Source of the DNA: Candidatus Nitrosopumilus sp.
GTDB taxonomy: Archaea; Thermoproteota; Nitrososphaeria; Nitrososphaerales; Nitrosopumilaceae
Assembly (NCBI GenBank): GCA_029861345.1
Contig: JAOTZM010000004.1
Span: forward strand, 1 to 36,247
Reading direction: 5' to 3'
DNA length: 36,247 nt
A model generated the notes under the pieces. That model saw nothing but the letters and a program-made list of their open reading frames with translations. It was not told the DNA's origin and did not search any database. This document shows, in pieces, positions 8,823 to 16,552 of this stretch (its first letter is position 1; every line of letters starts with the position of its first letter). The position numbers were made by a program, and so were the translations under genes.

Positions 8823-9455
8823 TTACCATATAGGTTCATCAACCATTCTTAATCCATCATCAGTCACTTCAAAACCCATAATTTTTAGAGTTTGTTTGGC
8901 AGTGAGAGAATTTTTTTGTAGGATTTTTTGAGCTAAAATTGATCTAGAATTGGCTTGCATTTGTTGACCAATCTTATATTTTCCTTTAGTTGATTCTGGA
9001 ATTACCTTGATTACAGCAACTTCATCTAAGATTAAATTATTTTCTTGCAAAGGCTCGTAATGTCCCTCAGGCTGATATTTTTTCATCAGACAATTAAGTC
9101 CTAAGATTTTTTCTTCATCATGTTCCACTAAAACTGCCTTTCCTTTGATGACTACGCTGATGTAAAGAGTATCTGCTTGTGATGCATCAGTTGGATGTGA
9201 AAAATATGATGGCAAAAATTCTAGTTCCCTATCTACTTCAAAGCCTACTTTCTCATTTCTTGTAATATTGTCAAGCTTTTCTCCTCTTGTGTACGAATGC
9301 ATATAAATTGAATCATTAACAAATGCAAAATTCATAGGAATAATCTGCGGATAACCATTCTCATCAATACTTGCAATTCTTCCAACATGCTCTTCGGAAA
9401 GAAATTCTTTAATTTTTTCATAGGATTTTATTTCCAACCTTCCCAATAATTTCAA
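8823..9455 (-). CDS. pyridoxamine-5'-phosphate-oxidase-like flavin protein
   Basis: FMN (or F420) split-barrel protein of 210 aa. The N-terminal half has the family pattern: a helix ending in FLSEEHVGRIAS, then ENGYPQIIPMNFAFVNDSIYMHS and GEKLDNITRNEKVGFEVD. Next comes a strand with VVIKGKAVLVE and a late VIKVIPESTKGKYK, as in NimA/PNPOx-related proteins. The last about 45 residues (Gln/Lys-rich) are an extension of unknown role. Such proteins reduce small molecules with flavin; the substrate is not evident. It lies inside the segment bounded by the inverted repeat, next to an F420-type oxidoreductase two genes away. Confidence 0.8.
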   Translation of the reverse strand: MKLLGRLEIKSYEKIKEFLSEEHVGRIASIDENGYPQIIPMNFAFVNDSIYMHSYTRGEKLDNITRNEKVGFEVDRELEFLPSYFSHPTDASQADTLYISVVIKGKAVLVEHDEEKILGLNCLMKKYQPEGHYEPLQENNLILDEVAVIKVIPESTKGKYKIGQQMQANSRSILAQKILQKNSLTAKQTLKIMGFEVTDDGLRMVDEPIW

Positions 9456-9598
9456 ATCAAAAGGATTTATTGGAATTATCTAATAAACTAAATGAACACA
9501 AACATTTCTCTAGCAACAAAGTCTTTAAAAAATAAATTATAAATTTTAACTTTAATTGAAACAACAAAATTCTAAATGGAGCATTATGCCATAAAAAA

Positions 9599-9781
9599 AT
9601 GATGCATGACCCATATATTGATGAGTTAAAAAAGGAATTTGATGATTTGTATGATCATCTAAAAAAATTAAAAAAGAAACTTCTAAAGGCAAAATCCATG
9701 GAAACACAATCAAAAATCATCAAGCAAGTTGATTCAATAGCAAAAAAATGGAAAACAATCAAAAACAATCAGTTAAAGTAA
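9599..9781 (+). CDS. small coiled-coil protein
   Basis: 60 codons from the first of two adjacent ATGs (9599, 9602). Residues about 8-55 are strongly helical and Lys-rich with heptad-like Leu/Ile spacing (DELKKEFDDLYDHLKKLKKK), consistent with a short coiled coil. No family recognised. A second frame (ATG 9748 to TAG 9825, 25 aa, Lys-rich) overlaps its end and may be chance. Confidence 0.45.
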   Translation: MMHDPYIDELKKEFDDLYDHLKKLKKKLLKAKSMETQSKIIKQVDSIAKKWKTIKNNQLK

Positions 9782-9833
9782 CAAAATCTAGACTCAAGGA
9801 AAGAAAAGCAAAATCAAAAAAATAGCACTATTC

Positions 9834-9920
9834 TTATTCATCTAGTTCTTTTGCCAATACTTTGATTTCTAAAATTCTGCATGTTAGTTCTGTACATTCT
9901 TTTTTTATCTTAATATTCAC
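9834..9920 (-). CDS. possible mini-protein (28 aa)
   Basis: A GTG frame of 28 codons with two Cys (KKECTELTCRILEIK) and a Lys/Glu-rich helical pattern ending in LAKELDE. A TATATTT-like box sits about 20-25 nt upstream. The composition is protein-like, but the length makes this weak. Confidence 0.25.
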   Translation of the reverse strand: MNIKIKKECTELTCRILEIKVLAKELDE

Positions 9921-10036
9921 GGTGAGTAATTACAAATATAATCAAAAAAGAGAAATTTTCTAAAACTTGATTTTTTTCATCCAAACTTTTCATTAATGAA
10001 AATTGCTAAATTAGAGGATTAATCCTAAACAAATCT

Positions 10037-10450
10037 ATGGATGAGGGAGATCAAGAGCATGAAGAGACAATACAACAAGTATTAGAGATTCTAGAAGGAT
10101 GGGGTTCTGAATCAAAATTCATTTGGTTTAGAGAATTGCATAGAATTACAGATATTGACAAAGGATTACTTCGGAATATTCTCAATGAACTAAAAAAATC
10201 AAAAGAAATCAAAGACATGCATGGGACAAATAATAGAATATTTTTTTGCCTCAAAAAATATTATGTCAAATGCAGAGATGTAGAATTTAGATACAAAGGA
10301 AAAGAGATCATGCTAAGAGATGGAAGTAGAACTAAAGTCATTCAAGGAGCTACAAAATCCACAGAGCGTACAAGAAAAAGATTGGAGAAACAACAAAATA
10401 AGCGCAGAGCAAAGTCATTTACAAAACGCAAACGACCACACAAATCATAA
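10037..10450 (+). CDS. winged-helix-like protein with basic tail
   Basis: 137 aa. Residues 10-75 read as a helix-turn-helix fold: ETIQQVLEILEGWG, FRELHRITDIDKGLLRNIL as the HTH pair, then KSKEIKDMHGTNNRIFFCL as a beta wing. A short middle segment follows, and the last about 35 residues are very basic (RKRLEKQQNKRRAKSF and onward), suited to nucleic-acid binding. I recognise no named family, and DNA versus RNA binding is not decided by the sequence. The stop is one base from the end of the convergent gene at 10452. Confidence 0.65.
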   Translation: MDEGDQEHEETIQQVLEILEGWGSESKFIWFRELHRITDIDKGLLRNILNELKKSKEIKDMHGTNNRIFFCLKKYYVKCRDVEFRYKGKEIMLRDGSRTKVIQGATKSTERTRKRLEKQQNKRRAKSFTKRKRPHKS

Positions 10451-10451
10451 A

Positions 10452-10685
10452 TTAAAAAGAATCTTCGGCTTGCCTTCTCATAAGATTAGATTCAGCATGT
10501 TTGAGTTTTGCCGATTCAGTTACATCTTCAGTCATATCGTATAGTTGATGAAGTTCCATATTAGGAGTCAGTTCATCTTCTTTCTCATCTTCCAGATATC
10601 GTTCTAGATTAGCTAAGATTTTGACATTTTCTTCCAAGATTTCAAGACATTTTTTTACTTCTTCGGGAAAATTACCATTCATCAT
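10452..10685 (-). CDS. hypothetical acidic helical protein (77 aa)
   Basis: Predominantly helical, Glu/Leu-rich: residues 8-33 (EEVKKCLEILEENVKILANL) could form an amphipathic helix, and a second helix covers about 43-65. Two ATGs open the frame. No family recognised. It converges on the winged-helix-like gene with a single base between the two stop codons, so the pair must share terminator space or overlap in their 3' ends. Confidence 0.6.
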   Translation of the reverse strand: MMNGNFPEEVKKCLEILEENVKILANLERYLEDEKEDELTPNMELHQLYDMTEDVTESAKLKHAESNLMRRQAEDSF

Positions 10686-10741
10686 ATTTTGGAGTAACTA
10701 GCAAAGTAAATGATTTTCTATATATTAAAAAACTAGAGGTT

Positions 10742-11848
10742 TTATTGTTTAGCTCTTTCTCTGAGTGCTGGCATTACATGACTAGCAAATTTGTCAATAG
10801 AACCAAAGTAATTCTTTCCCCAGAATCTAATTACAAAGTGATTGACACCAGCATCCATAAATCGCTCAAATGTTGGGATGATATCTTCAGGAGTACCAAC
10901 TGCAGTAGATGAACGAGCAACAGCATCTGGAATTTTTGTTGCAGCTTCTCTCATCTTTATAATCCAACTTTGATCAGACATTGAATATTCTGTAAAGTAT
11001 TTAACAAAATCAAATCCTTCAATTTCTTTTAATCCATGAACTCGTAAGACTTCAGGTTTGAACAAACTTACTTTTACTGCTTCTTTCATTTTTGCCCATG
11101 ATTCTTCTGCATCTTCAGAAAAGTATACATCAATATCCAGGGCCATCTGGAAATTATCTTTTTCTTCTTGTGTTCTGTTGTGTTTGTCCATGGATACTTG
11201 AATTTGTTTTTTGTGATCTTCAAATAACTCAGGAGTGTAACCAATTGGCAACCATCCATCACCAAGTTTACCTGTTAATTCCAAAGTTCTCTTACCACCT
11301 GATGCCATGTAAGTTGGTGGGCGTGGTTTTCTAATTGGGGGTGCTTGTAAACATGCACCCTCTAACTTGTAATATTTTCCATCATAATCTACGGTGTTAT
11401 CAGGAGTGGATTGGTATAATGTATGAATAGTTTCAATTTGTTCTGCCCATTTAGAAACTGGTTTTTCAAATGGTATGCAAAATTCTTTCAAGTTTTGAGC
11501 TTCACCTGCACCAATACCTAAAATAGCCCTACCTTTTGAAACTCTATCAAGAGTAATTGCAGATAGTGCAATGTTGGAGGGATGCCTTCTAATTGCATCA
11601 GTTACACAGGTACCTAATTCCACATTGCTTGTAACTGCGGCAATTGCAGACAACATGACCCAAGGATCCAATACAATTGCATTTTTCCATTGTGGAACAT
11701 TGGTATGATCCATATAGAATATAGAATCATAACCGGTTTTATCAGCAAGAATACAAGCAGTCAAAATTTGATCTTCAGAATATCCGGCTCTTGCAACATT
11801 AAGCCCATTTTGAATACCAAATTTTATTTTTTTATCAGTCAAGTACAT
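10742..11848 (-). CDS. LLM-class F420-dependent oxidoreductase (Mer-like)
   Basis: Luciferase-like TIM-barrel enzyme, 368 aa. Family marks in order: FGIQNGLN at the first strand, AGYDS-type segment TGYDSIFYMDH, LGTCVTDAIRRHPSNIALSA, then DRVSKGRAILGIGAGEA, and KPRPPTYMASGGKRTLELTG with GDGWLPIG. This pattern is that of F420-dependent methylene-tetrahydromethanopterin reductase relatives. These proteins transfer hydride from reduced F420; the real substrate here is unknown. Thaumarchaea make F420 and carry several such paralogues, and no methanogenesis gene lies nearby. Next downstream of the Fe-ADH on the same strand, but a poly-T terminator separates them. Confidence 0.85.
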   Translation of the reverse strand: MYLTDKKIKFGIQNGLNVARAGYSEDQILTACILADKTGYDSIFYMDHTNVPQWKNAIVLDPWVMLSAIAAVTSNVELGTCVTDAIRRHPSNIALSAITLDRVSKGRAILGIGAGEAQNLKEFCIPFEKPVSKWAEQIETIHTLYQSTPDNTVDYDGKYYKLEGACLQAPPIRKPRPPTYMASGGKRTLELTGKLGDGWLPIGYTPELFEDHKKQIQVSMDKHNRTQEEKDNFQMALDIDVYFSEDAEESWAKMKEAVKVSLFKPEVLRVHGLKEIEGFDFVKYFTEYSMSDQSWIIKMREAATKIPDAVARSSTAVGTPEDIIPTFERFMDAGVNHFVIRFWGKNYFGSIDKFASHVMPALRERAKQ

Positions 11849-11913
11849 TTACCTCGGATTATTAGTTTAAAAAGTTTGATAAATTGCCCATTTCGCAGTT
11901 TATTAAGAAAATA

Positions 11914-11930
11914 GAAAAAAAGTAAAAAAA
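11914..11930 (-). terminator. poly-T terminator after the Fe-ADH
   Basis: On the minus strand two T-runs (eight and seven T, broken by AC) begin about 12 nt after the stop of the alcohol dehydrogenase. No hairpin is seen. Typical archaeal T-tract terminator. Confidence 0.55.
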
Positions 11931-11941
11931 ATTTGAATTTA

Positions 11942-12886
11942 TTATAGATTACCTGCTTTGATATCTTCAAGGCATTTTACAACATCATCTTTTGATATTG
12001 GAATTGGGTTTGGATCCAAATGTCCTTTATCAGTCATAACGACATCTGCAGCCTTTGAAACATCAGCTTTGAGTTCTAATTTGTCAAAGCCAAGTTTGTT
12101 CATAGCTTCCTTGAATCTGTCATAGAAGATTGATTTGTTATGCTTGTGTGCAACGGTAGTACAAGAGGACAGGGAATAACCATGTGGTACACCCTCATTT
12201 GAGAATACATAGGACAAAGCATGTCCAAGTGTTGTGGAGCAATTACCAAATCCCATTCCAGATAGCATTGAACCATATGGATAGTTCTCTGGTTTGTCAT
12301 TCATAATTGCATCATAGAGAATCTCAAATGCTTGTTTACATAGAGTCCTAGTCAAGTCATTACCGAGTTTGCTATCATAGCCTTCAGTAGCTTGAGCACA
12401 TGCATCACATACAGAATTGTTGAGAACTTGATCTGGAGTACCATCCATAAAATATGAATCGACTACAGCCATGTCAGCTAAGAATCTGTCTTCGTGTAAC
12501 AATTTCTTTTTTCCATCAAATTTCAGAACACAATAGGTTGTCATTTCAGCTCCAGTTCCAAAGGTTGTTGGAATTAAGATCTTTTCTTTTTTCATCTCCG
12601 GTGCAGCATATTTTACTACATCCATTGAACTTCCACCACCCAATCCAATTAGAACAGATGGGTCTTTGTCTTTGTATTCTGAAATTACAGCATTGACATC
12701 TTCAATTGATGGTTCAGGTTTTACTTTATCATACAGCATGTAATCCGTAATTCCCATTTTTGCTAACCATTTGTCAGAAAGTTTTGGCGGAACGGTTGTA
12801 ACAACTAGGGCATTTTTAGGATACTCTGTTTGACCAAGTGCGTCTTCTCCAAAGTTGATAACTTTTGGAATGCGTACTGTGTACAT
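11942..12886 (-). CDS. short iron-type alcohol dehydrogenase (semialdehyde reductase candidate)
   Basis: Fe-ADH/DHQ-synthase-like NAD(P)-dependent alcohol dehydrogenase of 314 aa, shorter than the usual about 380. The nucleotide-binding GGGSSMD is at residues 83-89, followed by PTTFGTGAEMT. Metal ligands by alignment of motifs are Asp161, Gln165 (usually His), His222 in GHALSY and His235 in PHG; Tyr226 replaces another conserved His. In Nitrosopumilus maritimus a related Fe-ADH was reported as the malonic semialdehyde reductase of the 3-hydroxypropionate/4-hydroxybutyrate cycle. This gene is a good candidate for that role, but orthology needs a sequence comparison. It is monocistronic, with a T-tract downstream. 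Confidence 0.8.
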   Translation of the reverse strand: MYTVRIPKVINFGEDALGQTEYPKNALVVTTVPPKLSDKWLAKMGITDYMLYDKVKPEPSIEDVNAVISEYKDKDPSVLIGLGGGSSMDVVKYAAPEMKKEKILIPTTFGTGAEMTTYCVLKFDGKKKLLHEDRFLADMAVVDSYFMDGTPDQVLNNSVCDACAQATEGYDSKLGNDLTRTLCKQAFEILYDAIMNDKPENYPYGSMLSGMGFGNCSTTLGHALSYVFSNEGVPHGYSLSSCTTVAHKHNKSIFYDRFKEAMNKLGFDKLELKADVSKAADVVMTDKGHLDPNPIPISKDDVVKCLEDIKAGNL

Positions 12887-13179
12887 AAATCAAAGGCATT
12901 ATTGATTATTATTATATCTTCATCTTCAAAACATCGATTAAATCGTGGAGTTTCCAGTAAAATTGATCAAAACCCTGCAATTTTGGTTGTCCAGATCTTT
13001 TCGTAAAAAAACAAAAATTGGTATTCTTTCAAGAGATCTTTTTGAAGATTGTTGTGTTAAATGCAAGTTGTATAATTAAACTCGTTAGCATCCCATAGTC
13101 TTGGTCGAATCTGTGGTTCTAAAAAACCAGTTTCTCCGGAAATCATGAGTTCAAATTTCATGGTTAACGGATATATCTT
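12887..13179. other. intergenic, possible 30-aa ORF
   Basis: Contains the upstream region of the Fe-ADH. The only protein-like frame is TTG 12987 to TAA 13079 (30 aa, basic start, C-terminal CCVKCKLYN with a CCxxC motif), too short to call. Otherwise I see nothing. Confidence 0.35.
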
Positions 13180-13326
13180 ATGGATAGCCTTGTAATTATA
13201 GCAGTCATCATTCTAGCAATTTCAGGGCTCACTAGAGGGCTTTTAACTAATTTTGAATTATCATTCAATCAGAATACCAACAAAATTCAATCAGGCCTAG
13301 AGATGATTTTTTTATTTTTATTTTAA
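13180..13326 (+). CDS. possible single-pass membrane mini-protein (48 aa)
   Basis: ATG frame whose residues 4-17 (LVIIAVIILAISGL) form a hydrophobic helix, followed by a polar Asn/Gln-rich segment and a Phe/Leu tail. The stop overlaps the end of the convergent MEDS gene by 9 nt. The tail is encoded by T-rich DNA that may in fact be the terminator of this stretch. Tentative. Confidence 0.35.
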   Translation: MDSLVIIAVIILAISGLTRGLLTNFELSFNQNTNKIQSGLEMIFLFLF

Positions 13327-13920
13327 ATCAAAACAAATTCCATCGCCTTTAGAAGATGTAAAAATCACGGTGTCATGAGTTTTTATTAATTCTTTAATCC
13401 AATTAAGGCGATTTTCTGGGGGAATCTCTGAAGTATTGTATGTACACATCCAAGAGCCATTAAAACTATGAAAAATTGAATCAGATTTTTTTTCCGATTG
13501 TAAAAAAGTTTCCATTCCTTTTTTTGTACTCATATCAAAATCAATCATTCCAACTATTCTATGAGGCACAGTAGTATCGACAGGGAATATTTTTCTTAGG
13601 AGTGTATCAAAAGGATCTTCTTGAGGATAATGAACAGCGTAGGGGCTCTGATAAACATTGAGAAGATTATCTTTTTTGTATTTATCTACATCAATACCAT
13701 AGTTTTTCATTTCTTTTTCAATTACATCTTTCTCATAGGGCATCACGTAAATTCCGGGTTCTCCTTTTTCTAATCCTTTTTTTAAGAAACTAAATTGAAT
13801 ACTTTTTGAATATTCTGTATTATCATCAAACATTATGATATGTTTATTCTCCTTCATGTTATCTAGAAATTCAAATGGTGAGCATTCATGAATAGAGAGG
13901 GTGTTGTTATTTTGAGTCAA
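13318..13920 (-). CDS. MEDS-domain sensor protein, intact copy
   Basis: 200 aa that read as one MEDS domain (the sensory domain described from DcmR and methanogen/methylotroph regulators). The visible order is HIIMFDDNTEYSKSIQFSFL (27-46), KKGLEKGEPGIYVMPYE (47-63), a YGIDVDKYKKDNLLNVYQ segment, then VGMIDFDMSTKKGME and a closing strand DTVIFTSSKGDG. MEDS domains are proposed to bind small hydrocarbon-like ligands and feed kinases or HTH domains; here no output domain is attached. The TTG start comes one base after the stop of the upstream MEDS-like gene (TAG-T-TTG), so the two are translationally coupled. Its first 49 codons lie in the right arm of the inverted repeat, so a flip would move the rest of the gene to the left promoter. 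Confidence 0.75.
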   Translation of the reverse strand: MTQNNNTLSIHECSPFEFLDNMKENKHIIMFDDNTEYSKSIQFSFLKKGLEKGEPGIYVMPYEKDVIEKEMKNYGIDVDKYKKDNLLNVYQSPYAVHYPQEDPFDTLLRKIFPVDTTVPHRIVGMIDFDMSTKKGMETFLQSEKKSDSIFHSFNGSWMCTYNTSEIPPENRLNWIKELIKTHDTVIFTSSKGDGICFDLK

Positions 13921-13942
13921 ACTATAACCCTTTCTTAAAGAT
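13772..13942 (-). repeat. 171-bp perfect inverted repeat, right arm
   Basis: Reverse complement of 8503-8673 without a mismatch. It spans the end of the 268-aa gene, the 1-nt junction and codons 1-49 of the 200-aa gene. Because this arm lies inside two continuous, coupled genes, it is probably the original and the left arm the copy. Confidence 0.97.
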
Positions 13943-14728
13943 ATTGTGAGGGGAATCTAGCATCACATAATTATGACATTTCAATAATTTTCTTAATGTT
14001 TTACGGTCTGGAATTTTATTTTTATTGTAACCACAAATACAGGAAATGTTTTTCTTTTCAAAGTATTGATCAATTTGTTTTTCAAGTACCAAGAATTCTG
14101 CAGATAAGCCATTTTTGAACCATTCAGTACAATCAATTCCTGCTAATCGCGTAGGTATTTCCAGTTTGTTTTTTTGATGAATTTGAGCAATTATTTGAAA
14201 TTCCTGTGCGGTGGCAGTTTCTTTATTTGAGAAGAGATCAGAATACAAAACATTTTCTACCGCAGGTAATTGTATCTTCTCAGAGGATATCAACCCCTGA
14301 GGAACGTCAGGATGAATAAAAAAATCGTTCATTATTTTATCTCTGAAATTTTTATTGTTCCATAGAAATAGAACATGTTCATGTCCTGAAAAGTTTTTCA
14401 AATATTTGCCAAGTTCTCTTTTTTGAATTTCATCCAGTATTTCTTCAATACCAGCATTAGTATCAAAATCAATCCGATTAAGCATCTCTTTTCTTATTGA
14501 TTCTATAATTATCTTAGAAGCCTCTTCATTAAACAGATCTGAAAATGTATTTTTTGTTAATGTATAATATGGAAATCGGTATTTACAAGGAAGTCTTGTA
14601 ATGGAACGAAGATAAGATATAATATCTCCTTTGATTTTATCACCAAATTTTGAAAAAACTGAGTCACTTGATTCTGCAAAGAGGACGGCAGCATTATTTA
14701 GACAAGGTTCGTATCCTTCATCTCTCAA
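13922..14728 (-). CDS. MEDS-like two-part sensor protein, start probably frameshifted
   Basis: 268 aa from a TTG at 14728. Residues 115-255 resemble a divergent MEDS domain: GHEHVLFLWNN, a long helical middle, RLAGIDCTEWF, ISCICGYNKNKIPDRKTL and KCHNYVMLDSP. The N-terminal 90 residues (with KGDIISYLRSITRLPCKY) I do not recognise. Upstream, the frame stays open back to a TGA formed by ATGAAAAAAA (ATG 14783-14781). If the A7 tract had six A, the gene would start at that ATG and gain the segment KKGGFFTEYQDSDIQSIL, so a one-base insertion or sequencing indel is likely. First gene of a coupled pair with the 200-aa MEDS gene. It is divergent from an RHH regulator gene. Confidence 0.6.
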   Translation of the reverse strand: MRDEGYEPCLNNAAVLFAESSDSVFSKFGDKIKGDIISYLRSITRLPCKYRFPYYTLTKNTFSDLFNEEASKIIIESIRKEMLNRIDFDTNAGIEEILDEIQKRELGKYLKNFSGHEHVLFLWNNKNFRDKIMNDFFIHPDVPQGLISSEKIQLPAVENVLYSDLFSNKETATAQEFQIIAQIHQKNKLEIPTRLAGIDCTEWFKNGLSAEFLVLEKQIDQYFEKKNISCICGYNKNKIPDRKTLRKLLKCHNYVMLDSPHNIFKKGL

Positions 14729-14842
14729 TATTGATTGAATGTCTGAATCTTGGTATTCCGTAAAGAATCCACCTTTTTTTCATTAATATGTTTTATTAAT
14801 AATTTTCAAATAGTTTATTAGAAAACCAAGAAGGCAAAAAAC

Positions 14843-14986
14843 ATGTCAAAAAGAATTACCATCATGTTAGATGTGGATAACTTAAAAAAACTTCACTTGT
14901 TGCAGGCCAAATTAATTAAAGAAACAAACTCTTCTGTAAGCTTTTCAAAAGTACTAAACGAAACAATTTCCAAAGCAATAAAATAA
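14843..14986 (+). CDS. small ribbon-helix-helix DNA-binding protein (47 aa)
   Basis: RHH-type regulator. The N-terminal strand SKRITIMLD is followed by helix 1 (NLKKLHLLQAKLIKETN), a turn and helix 2 (SFSKVLNETISKAI), the exact plan and size of single-domain RHH proteins, which bind operators as dimers. A TTTATTA box sits about 27 nt upstream of the ATG. It is transcribed away from the MEDS pair, with about 60 nt between the two likely start codons, so it could control both. That is inference from position. Confidence 0.75.
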   Translation: MSKRITIMLDVDNLKKLHLLQAKLIKETNSSVSFSKVLNETISKAIK

Positions 14987-15220
14987 AATAGGAAAAACTA
15001 AACCATATTGATTTTATAGGTATCAATCTTTCAGGTCACATAAATCAGCAATCAAGTCAATAATTCATTGTAAGTGGTTCAAAGATATTTGCTGCAACAA
15101 AGGGAAGAATAGGAAGTGGATCTTAACACATTGTCAAACGCATTAGCACTTGCTCCAACATTTACAACATAATACCTTCTAATCTAATATTATTATATTT
15201 TGTATTATTGACCAAGTAGT

Positions 15221-16498
15221 ATGATTATCCAAAATTTCAATGAATTGGCAACTTCAGGTAGTAAAAAGGATTGTCTAGAAATATTGGAGGCAGGTCTCCA
15301 AGCTGCAAACCCAGAAAACATCATTCTAAATTATGTAACACATAATCAAATCAAAATTGGGAACAAAGTAATCAATCTTAAGGAATATTCAAATATCTAT
15401 TCTATTGCCTTTGGAAAAGCTGGAGATTCAATGACTAGAGCGCTTAATGCCATAGTACCCATAAAGAGTGGAATAGTGGTCATTCCTAAGGGATCCAAGT
15501 CAAGAATCAAGGGTAAAAAATTTCAGATTTTTAATTCTAGGCATCCTAAACCAGATCAGACAAGCGTAAAGGCAGCAAAAGAAGTAATGAAATTTGTTCA
15601 AAACAGACGAAGTGGAGAATTAGTAATTTTTCTTGTTTCGGGAGGAGGCTCATCACTTCTTGCAATGCCAAATGAAATTACTCTTGATGATAAAATCCAC
15701 GTTACAAATTTACTACTAAAATCAGGTGCAACAATTCAAGAATTCAATTGTATTAGAAAACATCTATCAAAAATCAAAGGAGGGAAGTTGGTTGAGAACA
15801 TGAAATGTCATGGGATAGGTTTGATAATCTCAGATGTTGAAGGAGATGATCTTTCATCTATTGCATCTGGTACTACATACATGGATAATACAACATTTGC
15901 AGATGCGCTAGACATTATAAAAAAATACAAATTAACAAGAAAGATGCCTCTGGAGGTTTTAAAAGTTTTAGAAAAGGGGTTACAAACAGAAGATTTAGAA
16001 ACTCAAAAAAAATCAAAAATCGAAAACTATGTTATTGCAAATAATAATGATTGTTTGAAAGCGATGCAAAAGACTGCAAGGCAAATGAGTTACAGAGTTA
16101 CAGCAATACAAATTTTTGGAGAAATTAAAGATGCGGTAACAAAAATTCTTGAGAATATTTCAGATAAGCAAAAAACATGTCTTGTTTTTGGTGGCGAACC
16201 AACAGTAAGAGTTCTTGGAAAAGGAATAGGAGGAAGAAATCAAGAACTGGTTTTAAGAATTTTAAAAAATACTCAAAAATCAAAAAAAATGGTGATTGCA
16301 TCAATGGGAACAGATGGGATAGATGGGAATTCTGTTTTTGCAGGGGCAATTACAGAGAACATAAAAATTGATCCATCTGTGATGAAGGAATTTCTCAAAA
16401 ATAGTGATTCAGGTAGGTTCTTTCAAAAGCTAAAAGGAAACATTGTAACTGATTTTACTCATACAAATCTAATGGATATCGGTGTGATTTTAAGATAG
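15221..16498 (+). CDS. glycerate 2-kinase (MOFRL family)
   Basis: 425 aa. ATP-dependent glycerate 2-kinase (GckA/TtuD/MOFRL type), which phosphorylates glycerate to 2-phosphoglycerate for lower glycolysis. The N-terminal DUF4147 domain shows IAFGKAGDSMTRAL, FNSRHPKPDQTS, the Gly-rich VIFLVSGGGSSLLAMP and the Lys-containing EFNCIRKHLSKIKGGKL. ISDVEGDDLSSIASG follows. The C-terminal MOFRL domain has LVFGGEPTVRVLGKGIGGRNQEL and ASMGTDGIDGNSVFAGA. Length is as expected. Monocistronic, ending in a short T-tract near 16523 shared with the convergent protease gene. Confidence 0.9.
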   Translation: MIIQNFNELATSGSKKDCLEILEAGLQAANPENIILNYVTHNQIKIGNKVINLKEYSNIYSIAFGKAGDSMTRALNAIVPIKSGIVVIPKGSKSRIKGKKFQIFNSRHPKPDQTSVKAAKEVMKFVQNRRSGELVIFLVSGGGSSLLAMPNEITLDDKIHVTNLLLKSGATIQEFNCIRKHLSKIKGGKLVENMKCHGIGLIISDVEGDDLSSIASGTTYMDNTTFADALDIIKKYKLTRKMPLEVLKVLEKGLQTEDLETQKKSKIENYVIANNNDCLKAMQKTARQMSYRVTAIQIFGEIKDAVTKILENISDKQKTCLVFGGEPTVRVLGKGIGGRNQELVLRILKNTQKSKKMVIASMGTDGIDGNSVFAGAITENIKIDPSVMKEFLKNSDSGRFFQKLKGNIVTDFTHTNLMDIGVILR

Positions 16499-16552
16499 AT
16501 TAAAAAAATGCCAGAAAAGACCTAATTTTTTCCTCGTTTGGAAATATCATTA

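Noticed and set aside
12987-13079. 30-codon frame with CCxxC
   Set aside because: Too short, TTG start only, no promoter at the expected distance; noted under the intergenic entry.
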